From NCBI GenBank assembly GCA_902785105.1, contig CACZXF010000015.1, forward strand, positions 1 through 61,827: a stretch of 61,827 nucleotides of DNA, written 5' to 3'. The translations under genes and the position numbers were made by a program. The notes beneath the pieces were generated by a model, which saw only the letters and a program-made list of their open reading frames with translations, did not search any database and had not been told where the DNA came from. The DNA is from an uncultured Eubacteriales bacterium. Its GTDB lineage: Bacteria > Bacillota > Clostridia > Christensenellales > Aristaeellaceae. Shown here in pieces: positions 33,700 to 41,937 of this stretch. Numbering within the stretch: the stretch's first letter is position 1; each line of letters begins with the position of its first letter.

Positions 33700-34194
33700 T
33701 CACGCCTTTTTCATTGCCTGCCAGCGCAAGAAGGAATGGACGATGAATTCCGCGCCCAATATGCGCATGTGGAACACGAAGTGCTCCATGGGGTCGTGCA
33801 TCAGCATCACCGAGAGCACGATTTCCACGAGCATCCAGAGGATGGCGAACAGGTGAAATTCCCTTGTCTCATAGATCTCGTTGATCTCCTCGGCGCAGTC
33901 CAGCAGCGTCAGTATGGCCCACAGCACGCCGATGGTGGCCAACGCGCCGCGCCTTTGCAGGAGCGATACCAGGCCCACCACCAGGAAAAGAAGCTGACGA
34001 CCCGGCTTTGCCTCCCTGTCCCCGCTCCTGAATATCATTATGAGGTTAAAACACCCGTACAATATCAGGCCCACGCCCATCACATAGGGCACCACATGCA
34101 CGATGTACTGCGGTATCGCAATCAGCAGCGCGCCGAATACCACCAGCGCGATCAGGATAACAAGATTTTCGATTCTACCAAATAACTTCTTCAT
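33700..34194 (-). CDS. DUF308/HdeD-like membrane protein
   Basis: A 164-residue protein with five to six hydrophobic segments and short loops, beginning MKKLFGRIENLVILIALVVFG. The layout resembles the DUF308/HdeD family of small membrane proteins. Its role is unknown. It stands alone, convergent with rbr. Confidence 0.7.
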   Translation of the reverse strand: MKKLFGRIENLVILIALVVFGALLIAIPQYIVHVVPYVMGVGLILYGCFNLIMIFRSGDREAKPGRQLLFLVVGLVSLLQRRGALATIGVLWAILTLLDCAEEINEIYETREFHLFAILWMLVEIVLSVMLMHDPMEHFVFHMRILGAEFIVHSFLRWQAMKKA

Positions 34195-34303
34195 GGTATA
34201 CCCCCCTATTTATGTTATAACATTTTTCATGGTCAGTGTCAAGTCTATTGTAATTCAAGGCATAGCATCTTCATCAGCATAAAAATTACAGCTCAATTGG
34301 CCC

Positions 34304-34437
34304 AATAAACAGGGATTTATCGGGGAGTTGTCCGCTCTCCTGTAGGGGCGGCGTTGCGCCGCCCGCCGGGTAGTACGATGCGTTTCGTTGGGGGCGGGCG
34401 CCGAGTTTGTCAGCTCGACAAATTCCAATTTATCGCA
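34304..34437 (+). repeat. Dispersed intergenic element, copy A (truncated)
   Basis: It starts AATAAACAGGGATTTAT and contains CTCCTGTAGGGGCGGCGTTGCGCCGCCCGCC, like the copies at 35875 and 54484, but the right-hand CCCCTACA...GACTCCCC part is replaced by a short stretch before the common end CAATTTATCGC. Non-coding, GC-rich centre. Confidence 0.85.
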
Positions 34438-34478
34438 GACGCTGAGTGGTAATCATCATTAAAAATTGAAAAAATCCA

Positions 34479-34507
34479 TTGCAGGATCGTGCGTTAAGAT
34501 GTAAAAT
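34479..34507 (+). promoter_or_regulatory. Promoter upstream of the unknown/REC pair
   Basis: -35 TTGCAG (34479-34484), a 17-base spacer and -10 TAAAAT (34502-34507), 36 bases before the ATG at 34543. Confidence 0.65.
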
Positions 34508-34542
34508 AATTACAGAAATATGTGACGAAGGGGAGAGTAACT

Positions 34543-35037
34543 ATGGCGCACCCGCTGATCAATCGGGCCTTTTACGACGCGATCATCCGCTTTGAGCGGG
34601 ACGAGGCGGCGCAGGAATATTATTACAAGGTCATGGACACGGTCGTCGAGCGCAATGGACGGAGGGAGACGTTGCGCACGCAGATACTGCGCGTTTACGC
34701 CATGCTATTCTGCGACGACATCGGCGCGGAGGCAGGCCACGTCGCAGGACCGGACGAGGTGGAGGCCACCGCGGACCGGCTCCACATCGGCACCATGGGC
34801 TTTGATTCCAAACACTGGTACCGTATGCAGCATCACTTCCCGGTGATCGACGAGGACAATTACGATCGCTTTGCCGCCCTGGTCATCGCGGATCTGAACG
34901 CGGGCCCGCTGCACGACGCGGCAAGGAAGGGGGGAGACATGCTGCTGGTAGGAGAGGCCGACCCCCTGCACATGGACCGCGCCCAGCGTCGGAAGCAGCG
35001 CGTGCGCAGGATCGATTTTGGAGGAGTGGCAAAATGA
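34543..35037 (+). CDS. Protein of unknown function, first of the signalling cluster
   Basis: A 164-residue soluble protein that I do not recognise. It is rich in Asp, Arg, His and Tyr (RDEAAQEYYYKVMD, SKHWYRMQHHFPVIDEDNYDRF), with a basic C-terminus (RAQRRKQRVRRIDF). The ATG at 34543 follows GGGGAG; an in-frame start at 34522 lacks a site. Its last codons overlap the response regulator start by four bases, so the two are co-translated and may act together. Confidence 0.75.
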   Translation: MAHPLINRAFYDAIIRFERDEAAQEYYYKVMDTVVERNGRRETLRTQILRVYAMLFCDDIGAEAGHVAGPDEVEATADRLHIGTMGFDSKHWYRMQHHFPVIDEDNYDRFAALVIADLNAGPLHDAARKGGDMLLVGEADPLHMDRAQRRKQRVRRIDFGGVAK

Positions 35038-35843
35038 CGATACTCGCGGTGGACAACAGCGTGGACGCCCTGAAGCGCGTAGGCGAGATTGTCGCCAGCC
35101 TTCGGCCCGACGCGGAGCTGCTGTGCTATGAAAGCGGCCTGAACGCCCTGGCCGAGGCCCGCAGCCGGGAAATCGACGTGGCCTTTTTGGAGACGGACAT
35201 GCCCGAGCTGAACGGTCTGGAACTGGGAAAATACTTAAAGGACTTAAATCCCCGGATCAATCTGATCTACCTGACCCACGAGCCGGAATACGGCTATCAG
35301 GCCATGGCACTGCACGCCAGCGGCTATCTCATCAAGCCCGCCACACGGTCAGGCATCCAGGACGAGCTGGCGGACCTGCGTCACCCGGAGACGGAGAAAA
35401 GCCGAAAGCGCGTCTTTGCCCAGACCTTCGGCAACTTCGAGCTGTTCGTGGACGGCAAGCCCGTGGACTTCAAATACACCCGCACCAAGGAGATCGTGGC
35501 TCTGCTGATCAACAACCGCGGCGCGCAGACCACCAACGGCGAAATCATTGCCGCGCTCTGGGAGGATGAGGGCGACCCGGAGAAGAAGGCGTCCTATCTC
35601 AGTAACCTCCGCCAGGACCTCCAGAATACCATGACCCGCCTGAACCTTCCCGGGATCATCGTCAAGCAGCGCGGCAGCTTGGGCATCGCCGCCGACAAGA
35701 TAGAATGCGATCTCTACGACTGGCTGGCCAAGAAAAAGGAATCCAAATATAATTACATGGGCGATTATATGAACCAGTACAGTTGGGCCGAGTACGTCCA
35801 CGCCGAGCTGGATGACATCAGCTATGCCATGGATGAGGAATAG
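35034..35843 (+). CDS. Response regulator with Glu in place of phospho-Asp, winged-helix output
   Basis: A 269-residue protein: an N-terminal receiver domain (about 1-115) and a C-terminal OmpR/SARP-like winged-helix DNA-binding domain (about 130-235; FGNFELFVDGKPVDF, NNRGAQTTNGEIIAALW). The site that is normally Asp in 'LLDxxMP' reads FLETDMP, so residue 53 is Glu. D7 and the later Lys of the active site (LIKPA) are present. The Glu may mimic constant phosphorylation. A tail of about 35 residues follows the DNA-binding domain. Target genes are unknown. Confidence 0.85.
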   Translation: MTILAVDNSVDALKRVGEIVASLRPDAELLCYESGLNALAEARSREIDVAFLETDMPELNGLELGKYLKDLNPRINLIYLTHEPEYGYQAMALHASGYLIKPATRSGIQDELADLRHPETEKSRKRVFAQTFGNFELFVDGKPVDFKYTRTKEIVALLINNRGAQTTNGEIIAALWEDEGDPEKKASYLSNLRQDLQNTMTRLNLPGIIVKQRGSLGIAADKIECDLYDWLAKKKESKYNYMGDYMNQYSWAEYVHAELDDISYAMDEE

Positions 35844-35874
35844 TGGCGGGTTGATTCGTTGTGAGTAACACACA

Positions 35875-36024
35875 GATAAACAGAGATTAGTGGGGAGATG
35901 GACACTCTCCTGTAGGGGCGGCGTTGCGCCGCCCGCCGTGTAGGATGATGCGTTTCGTTAGGGGCGGGCGCCGAAACGGCGCTCCTACAGGGTTGGTTTG
36001 ACTCCCCGACAACTTCCAATTTAC
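35875..36024 (+). repeat. Dispersed intergenic element, copy B
   Basis: Starts GATAAACAG, contains CTCCTGTAGGGGCGGCGTTGCGCCGCCCGCC and CGTTTCGTTAGGGGCGGGCGCCGAAACG, and ends GACTCCCCGACAACTTCCAATTTACC. Same organisation as copy C at 54484, with changes in the outer inverted repeats. Confidence 0.88.
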
Positions 36025-36082
36025 CAGATTGTTCTGAGCGCTTTCCCAGCGCTGTTTCTGGGAAATCATTGACATAATTTGC

Positions 36083-36111
36083 TTGCTTTTTTGGCGAATA
36101 TGGAGTATGAT
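36083..36111 (+). promoter_or_regulatory. Promoter of the c-di-GMP/phosphorelay genes
   Basis: -35 TTGCTT (36083-36088), a 17-base spacer and -10 TATGAT (36106-36111). It leaves an unusually long leader of about 245 bases before the start codon at 36362. Confidence 0.6.
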
Positions 36112-36361
36112 ATAAGTGTTGATTTATATGTTTTCACCGCCCGGATAAGCGCGTGTGGAAATGAATAAAACAGTTAGCTTCGGACGTCATGGCGTGCGGA
36201 GCGGTCGTTATATACTAACGGTAGATAAAACCGGTTGCCTGTACCGGTCGTACCGGTTTCTGCCGAAAGGAACGGACTTATAGATGGTACTTGACACAAA
36301 AGCTCTGGTCAGGGAATTAAATAAACAGGCATCATCCAATACAAGCCGGGAGGAATCCAGT

Positions 36362-38065
36362 ATGATAAAGTCCAAGCAATTAAATAAACCGCAGTTGGTC
36401 CTGGTGGTGGACGATCAGGAGATCAACCGCGATGTGCTGGGCATGATTCTGGAGGACTATTATGAAATTATCTATGCCTCCAATGGCATTGAGGCGCTCA
36501 GCCAGATCGAGGCGAACCGGGACGAGCTGTCCGTTGTGCTGCTGGATCTCCTCATGCCGGAAATGGACGGCTTCCAGGTGCTGGAGCGCGTGCGCAAGGA
36601 CGAGCGGCTCAACAGCATCCCCATCATCGTGCTGACGGCGGAAAAGAACGCCGAGCTGCGTGCGCTTCAGATGGGCGCGGCGGACTTCATCACCAAGCCC
36701 TTCGACATGCACGAGGTCATCCTGGCCCGCGTGGGCCGCATCATCGAGCTCAGCGAGGGCCGGCAGCTCATCTCCGCCGCGGAATACGACCGGCTGACCA
36801 TGCTCTACAATCGAAATTTCTTTTTTGAGTATGCCAACCGCATCTATAACTATCACCCCGAGTGGAAAATGGACGCCATTGTGATGGACATCGACCAGTT
36901 TCACATGGTAAACGACATGAATGGCCGGGACTTTGGCGACAATGTGCTTAGGCTACTGGGCAATGAGATTCGCGCCTTTCTGGGTGAGACGGAGGGCATC
37001 GCCAGCCGCTTCGAGGCGGACCGCTTTGACATCTACTGCAAGCATTACGACGATTACCCGGCGCTGCTGGAGCGGTTCCAGGACAAGATCAACGCCATGT
37101 CGAAGGGAGCCAGCATCCGGCTGCGCATGGGCGTCAAACCCTGGAAGGAGGGCGTGGAGCCAGTGCTGCTGTTCGACCGGGCTCGCGCCGCGTGCAGCAT
37201 GGTCCGCGGGAACTATAAATCCCACCTGATGATCTATAACGAGGATATGCGCATGCGCGAGATCCTCAACCAGCGCCTGCTCAACGATCTGCGCCGCGCG
37301 GTGGAGAATCACGAACTCAAGGTGCTCTATCAGCCCAAGTACAACGTCCAGGTGGACCCGCCACGCCTGAGCAGCGCCGAAGCGCTGGTGCGCTGGTGGC
37401 ATCCCGAGCTGGGCATGATCTCACCGGCGTCCTTCATACCGCTGTTTGAAAACAACGGCGAGATCAGCGTGGTGGACAATTATGTCTGGGTGGAGGCCGC
37501 CAGACAGATCGCCGCATGGCGGGACAAGCTGGGCATGACCATCCCGGTGTCCGTCAACCTGTCCCGGGTGGACGTGTTCGACCCGGCGCTGGAGGAGATC
37601 TTTGACAGAATCATCGAGGAGAATCAACTGAGCCACAACTGTCTCAAGCTGGAGGTCACGGAATCCGCCTATACTGAGAATGCCGGGCAGCTCATCGAGG
37701 TCATTGAGAGGCTGCGCAAGAAGGGCTTTGAGATCGAGATGGACGATTTCGGCTCCGGCTATTCGTCGCTTAACATGCTGTCCTCCATGCCCATCGACGT
37801 ATTGAAGATGGACATGGCTTTCATACGAAACATTGAGCACAACGCCACGGATTTCCGCTTGGTGGAGCTGATCTTGGACATCGCCCGCTATCTGAAGGTG
37901 TCCGTGGTGGCCGAGGGTGTTGAGACCGAGGAACAGCTCGCCATGCTCAAAAACGCGGGCTGCGACCTGGTGCAGGGCTACTATTTCTCAAGGCCCCTGC
38001 CGCCCGAGGATTTTGAAAAATTGATCATCAAGGAAAAGAATATTGACAGGGGGAATCAGGCATGA
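36362..38065 (+). CDS. REC-GGDEF(degenerate)-EAL protein, likely c-di-GMP phosphodiesterase
   Basis: A 567-residue protein. The receiver domain (about 10-125) has VVDDQ, phospho-Asp D62 (LLDLLMP) and LTAEK. The GGDEF-like domain has SRFEADRF where GGDEF is expected (218-222), so cyclase activity is unlikely. The EAL domain is intact (E340-A-L in SAEALVRWW, LKLEVTE, DDFGSGYSSL, VAEGVE, VQGYYFSRP), suggesting c-di-GMP hydrolysis. The ATG at 36362 follows GGGAGG; an in-frame ATG at 36284 would add 26 residues but has poorer spacing. It overlaps the Hpt gene by four bases. Confidence 0.9.
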   Translation: MIKSKQLNKPQLVLVVDDQEINRDVLGMILEDYYEIIYASNGIEALSQIEANRDELSVVLLDLLMPEMDGFQVLERVRKDERLNSIPIIVLTAEKNAELRALQMGAADFITKPFDMHEVILARVGRIIELSEGRQLISAAEYDRLTMLYNRNFFFEYANRIYNYHPEWKMDAIVMDIDQFHMVNDMNGRDFGDNVLRLLGNEIRAFLGETEGIASRFEADRFDIYCKHYDDYPALLERFQDKINAMSKGASIRLRMGVKPWKEGVEPVLLFDRARAACSMVRGNYKSHLMIYNEDMRMREILNQRLLNDLRRAVENHELKVLYQPKYNVQVDPPRLSSAEALVRWWHPELGMISPASFIPLFENNGEISVVDNYVWVEAARQIAAWRDKLGMTIPVSVNLSRVDVFDPALEEIFDRIIEENQLSHNCLKLEVTESAYTENAGQLIEVIERLRKKGFEIEMDDFGSGYSSLNMLSSMPIDVLKMDMAFIRNIEHNATDFRLVELILDIARYLKVSVVAEGVETEEQLAMLKNAGCDLVQGYYFSRPLPPEDFEKLIIKEKNIDRGNQA

Positions 38066-38430
38066 CCATTCGCGAACTGTATGCCAACATCGGCGGCAAC
38101 TATGACCACGCCGTTCAGGTGATGAAGATGGAGAAGCTCATCGACCGCTACGTCCGCAAGCTGAAGAACAGCGGGGTGGGGGACCAGTTGGCTGCCGCCG
38201 GCGAGACGATGGACCCCGAGAAGTTGTTTGAGCACGCTCACGCCATGAAGGGCGTCTGCGGCAACCTGGGCCTGGACGACTTGGCCGACGCCGCCAACAT
38301 CATCACCGAGGAGTTCCGCCCCGGCGCGGCTCGCAAGCTCTCCGACGCCGAGGTGAAGGAACAGCTCGCGAAGATCGATGCCATGTACCGCCGCGCCGTG
38401 GATGGCATCGCGGCCTATGAGGCGCAATAA
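38062..38430 (+). CDS. Histidine phosphotransfer (Hpt) domain protein
   Basis: A 122-residue stand-alone Hpt protein. The phospho-acceptor His is H60 in EHAHAMKGVCGNLGL (HxxKG motif). It relays phosphate between hybrid kinases and response regulators. Its ATG overlaps the stop of the REC-GGDEF-EAL gene, and two hybrid kinases lie directly downstream, so it is a good candidate for the shared relay of this island. Confidence 0.88.
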   Translation: MTIRELYANIGGNYDHAVQVMKMEKLIDRYVRKLKNSGVGDQLAAAGETMDPEKLFEHAHAMKGVCGNLGLDDLADAANIITEEFRPGAARKLSDAEVKEQLAKIDAMYRRAVDGIAAYEAQ

Positions 38431-38508
38431 GGCATTTGTTTCAGGGAGCAGGACAAACGTGGGAAGCACAATTGTCGCCAGCTCCCTGTTGCCATAATTC
38501 TGAAGGGA

Positions 38509-41500
38509 ATGGTAAATACGTCTGAAACATCGAGGCGCGACGACCACGGATTGAGGAAGGTGCTGTCGCCGCTGGGCGCGTGGGCACTGGCCTTTGGCTG
38601 CAGCGTGGGCTGGGGCGCCTTTGTCATGCCCGGAACTACCTTCCTGCCCATCGCGGGTCCGCTGGGGACGCTGCTGGGCATAGGCATCGGCGGGCTGATC
38701 ATGCTCATCATCGGGTTGAATTACCACTATCTCATGAATCACAATCCCGATGCCGGCGGCACCTACGCCTACGTCAAGTCCAGCTTCGGCTATGACCACG
38801 GCTATCTGAACGCCTGGTTCCTGATACTGACCTACGTCGCCATCAGTTGGGCCAACGCCACGGCCCTGCCGCTGATCGCCCGGCGACTGCTGGGCGGCAT
38901 GTTCCAGTTCGGCTTCCACTATCAGATCGCAGGCTACGATGTCTATATGGGTGAGGTGCTGCTGGCGCTGGCCGCTATGGGCATTGCGGCCCTGCTGTGT
39001 ATACGGGGGCGTCCCGCCTTCCGGGTGCAGACCGTCTGTGCAATTGTGCTGTTCCTGGGCGTCGTGGTGGGCGTGTTTGCCGCGCTGGTGAAGCATCCCA
39101 CCCGGCTCCAGATGTTTTCCCCGCCCTTCGCGCCGAGCCGTTCACCCCTGTCGGGAACGTTTACCATCATCGCCCTGGCCCCCTGGGCTTATGTGGGCTT
39201 TGAATCCATCTGTCATTCCGCGGGCGAGTTCAATTTCTCCCTGAAAAAATCCTTTGCCGTGATGGCCGCAGCCGTGATTACCGGCGCGCTGGCCTATGGT
39301 CTGCTGGCAGTGCTGGCCGTGACCGTGCTGCCCAAGGGCGTCTCGTCCTGGCCGGAATACATCGGCAATTTGGACAGCTACGAGGGCATACAGAATCTGC
39401 CCACCTTCTTTGCCACGGAGACTCTGCTGGGTACTACCGGAACCGTCCTGCTGGCTCTGACCACGATGGGGGCCATCATCACGGGCCTTGTGGGCAATTA
39501 CATCGCTTCCAGCCGCCTGCTGTACGCGCTGGCCAAGGACGAAATGCTGCCCAAATGGTTCGGCAGACTGGATGGACGGCGGGAGCCGAGGAACGCCATA
39601 ATCTTCCTGCTGCTCGTGTCCGTTCCGCTGCCCTTCTTTGGGCGCACGGCCATCAGCTGGATCGTGGACGTGACCACCGTCGGCGCGACCATCGCCTACG
39701 CCTACGTGTCCGCCTGTGCCTTAAAGGACGCAAAGCACCGCGATAACCGTGTCATGATGGTCTCCGGTATCGCGGGCCAGGTGGTCTCGCTGCTGTTCGT
39801 GCTGTTCTTCCTGGTGCCCAACCTGATGGCGGTCAGCACGCTGTCTGCGGAGTCCTATCTGATATTGGCCTCCTGGGGCATACTGGGCTTTGTCTATTAC
39901 ATGTACCTGTTCCGGCGGGACGACAAGCGGCGGCTGGGCCGCTCCACGGTGACGTGGATCGTGCTGCTTGCGTTGATCATGTTTACCTCCACGGTCTGGA
40001 TGCGTCAGGCTACCGAGAACGCCGCGGCAAGAGCCGTGACGCCAATACAGGAATACTTTATTGACAGGATGGAAGAGGAGGGCATTGACATCACCTCCGG
40101 GGCCACCCAGTCCGCTGATTCCTATCTGAGCAGCGCCCTGGGCAAGGTCGGAGACGTGCTGAACCGAAACAGCATGGTGCAGACCATACTGATCGTGGTG
40201 GCATTGGCGATACTCTTCCGCATCTACGGCCTGATGCAGAAGCGGGAGAAGCAGATCGAGGTGGAAAAGATACTGGCCGAGGAGAGCAGCCGGGCCAAGA
40301 CCAGCTTCCTCTCCAACATGAGCCATGAGATCCGCACCCCCATGAACGCCATCATCGGCTTGGACAACATCGCCTTAAAGGACCCCGACCTGAGCCCCCA
40401 TACACGGGAACAGCTTGAGAAGATCGGCGCAAGCGCCAAGCACCTGCTGGGCCTTATCAACGACATACTGGACATGAGCCGCATCGAGTCCGGCAGGATG
40501 GTGCTCAAGGATGGGGAATTCGCATTCCGGGATTTTCTGGATCAGATCAACGTCATCATCAACGGCCAGTGTACCGACAAGGGGCTGAACTACGAGTGCC
40601 GCATCATCGGCCATGTCAATGATTACTACGTTGGCGACGATATGAAGCTGAAACAGGTGATCATCAACATACTGGGCAACGCGGTCAAGTTCACCAACAC
40701 GCCCGGCTCCGTCACCTTCACTGTGGAACAGATCGCCCAGTTCGAGGGCCACTGCACGCTACGGTTCATCATGAAGGACACAGGCATCGGCATGAGCAAG
40801 GAATACCTGCCGAAGATCTTCGAGGCATTCTCCCAGGAGGACAGCTCCACCACCAACAAGTACGGCAGCACCGGCTTGGGCATGGCCATCACCAAGAACA
40901 TCGTCGAGATGATGAACGGCGATATCCATGTGGACAGCGAGAAGGGTGTCGGCACTACCTTCACCGTCACCGTGACCGTCCGGGCCTCCAGCCGCAGCGT
41001 TCACGGCGAGCACAGCGACGTCCTGCCGCCCGACCTGCGAGCGCTGGTGGTGGATGACGACTCGGTGGCCTGCGAGCACGCCGAGATGGTCGCCAACGCC
41101 ATCGGCATCAAGGCCGACCACTGCTGCAGCTCCGTCGAGGCGCTGGAATGGCTGAAGGCACAGCGCGAGGCGGGCACGCCATACGACCTGATGCTGACGG
41201 ACCTCAAGATGCCTGACATGAACGGCATCGAGCTGACCCGACGCGTGCGGCAGTTTGACCATGGCGAGACCATGGTGCTGCTGTTGACCGGCTATAGCTG
41301 GGACGACATCCAAAACGAGGCTCAGGCTGCCGGCGTGGACGGCATCATGTCCAAGCCGCTATTCACCGCCAGCCTGATGCGCAGCGTTCAGAACATAATA
41401 CAGCGCCGGGAGAACCAGCAGGAGGACGAGACGCTGGAGAGCTCGGACACCGGCTGGAACATCGAGGGCTTCCACGTGCTGGTGGCTGAGGATATGGAGA

Positions 41501-41856
41501 TCAACGCGGAGATCCTCATGGACCTGCTGGACATGGAGGGCGTATCCGCCGAACACGCCGAAAACGGCAAGCTGGCCGTGGAGCTGTTCAACAGCAAGCC
41601 CGAGGGCTATTTCGACGCCGTGCTGATGGACGTGCGCATGCCCGTGATGGATGGCCTCGCCGCCACCCGCGCCATACGCGAGCTGGACCGGCCCGACGCC
41701 AAGCAGATCCCCATCATCGCCATGACTGCCAATGCCTTCGACGAGGATGTGCAGCGCTCACTCCAGGCCGGCATGACCGCCCACCTCTCCAAGCCCGTGG
41801 AGCCCGAGCGCCTCTATGAAACCCTGGATAAGCTGATTCATGCCGCCAAGGCGTGA
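38509..41856 (+). CDS. Amino acid permease fused to hybrid histidine kinase with two receivers
   Basis: A 1115-residue fusion. Residues 1 to about 480 are an APC-type amino-acid/polyamine permease with about 12 membrane segments (GAWALAFGCSVGWGAFVMPG, NPDAGGTYAYVKSSFG). A periplasmic-like segment and another membrane helix follow. The kinase has H606 in SNMSHEIRTPMN, an N-box, and DTGIGM and GLGMAI. Receivers have D898 (LTDLKMPDMNG) and D1041 (LMDVRMPVMDG). The permease is probably the sensor. The ATG is preceded by AAGGGA with almost no spacing, so initiation is weak or the start is misjudged; no better start was found. Confidence 0.9.
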   Translation: MVNTSETSRRDDHGLRKVLSPLGAWALAFGCSVGWGAFVMPGTTFLPIAGPLGTLLGIGIGGLIMLIIGLNYHYLMNHNPDAGGTYAYVKSSFGYDHGYLNAWFLILTYVAISWANATALPLIARRLLGGMFQFGFHYQIAGYDVYMGEVLLALAAMGIAALLCIRGRPAFRVQTVCAIVLFLGVVVGVFAALVKHPTRLQMFSPPFAPSRSPLSGTFTIIALAPWAYVGFESICHSAGEFNFSLKKSFAVMAAAVITGALAYGLLAVLAVTVLPKGVSSWPEYIGNLDSYEGIQNLPTFFATETLLGTTGTVLLALTTMGAIITGLVGNYIASSRLLYALAKDEMLPKWFGRLDGRREPRNAIIFLLLVSVPLPFFGRTAISWIVDVTTVGATIAYAYVSACALKDAKHRDNRVMMVSGIAGQVVSLLFVLFFLVPNLMAVSTLSAESYLILASWGILGFVYYMYLFRRDDKRRLGRSTVTWIVLLALIMFTSTVWMRQATENAAARAVTPIQEYFIDRMEEEGIDITSGATQSADSYLSSALGKVGDVLNRNSMVQTILIVVALAILFRIYGLMQKREKQIEVEKILAEESSRAKTSFLSNMSHEIRTPMNAIIGLDNIALKDPDLSPHTREQLEKIGASAKHLLGLINDILDMSRIESGRMVLKDGEFAFRDFLDQINVIINGQCTDKGLNYECRIIGHVNDYYVGDDMKLKQVIINILGNAVKFTNTPGSVTFTVEQIAQFEGHCTLRFIMKDTGIGMSKEYLPKIFEAFSQEDSSTTNKYGSTGLGMAITKNIVEMMNGDIHVDSEKGVGTTFTVTVTVRASSRSVHGEHSDVLPPDLRALVVDDDSVACEHAEMVANAIGIKADHCCSSVEALEWLKAQREAGTPYDLMLTDLKMPDMNGIELTRRVRQFDHGETMVLLLTGYSWDDIQNEAQAAGVDGIMSKPLFTASLMRSVQNIIQRRENQQEDETLESSDTGWNIEGFHVLVAEDMEINAEILMDLLDMEGVSAEHAENGKLAVELFNSKPEGYFDAVLMDVRMPVMDGLAATRAIRELDRPDAKQIPIIAMTANAFDEDVQRSLQAGMTAHLSKPVEPERLYETLDKLIHAAKA

Positions 41857-41868
41857 TGTGCCCTATAC

Positions 41869-41912
41869 ATGGAGAGTGGAAAAGCAATGCCGGACCACTC
41901 TCCATTTTCGAT
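41869..41912 (+). terminator. Intrinsic terminator between the two hybrid kinase genes
   Basis: ATGGAGAGTGG (41869-41879) pairs perfectly with CCACTCTCCAT (41895-41905), followed by TTTCGATTT. It lies 13 bases after the permease-kinase stop; the next gene starts at 41938, so partial read-through or another promoter would be needed. Confidence 0.7.
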
Positions 41913-41937
41913 TTATGAAACGAAAGGTAAGACTTCA

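Larger units (their letters stand above)
34195..34542. other. 348-base intergenic region
   Basis: It holds the upstream region of the DUF308-like gene, a copy of the dispersed GC-rich palindromic element (34304-34437) and a promoter for the next plus-strand gene (34479-34507). No further gene was seen. Confidence 0.7.
35844..36361. other. 518-base intergenic region
   Basis: It contains copy B of the dispersed element (35875-36024), a good promoter (36083-36111) and a roughly 250-base untranslated leader of the REC-GGDEF-EAL gene. The leader has pairable segments (GTTAG...CTAAC; GCTTCG...CGGAGC) and three ACCGGT palindromes. The ATG at 36284 opens a 26-residue in-frame extension of the next gene. 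No separate gene was seen. Confidence 0.6.

Noticed and set aside
36112-36361. c-di-GMP riboswitch
   Set aside because: The conserved GEMM core could not be found; kept only as an unexplained leader.
36284-36361. Start of the REC-GGDEF-EAL protein at 36284
   Set aside because: The later ATG at 36362 has GGGAGG at ideal spacing and begins right before the receiver domain; the upstream segment has poorer spacing.
38443-38488. CAGGGAGC/GCTCCCTG inverted repeat before the permease-kinase gene as a terminator
   Set aside because: Eight pairs with a 30-base loop and no T-run; could be a leader hairpin but termination is not supported.
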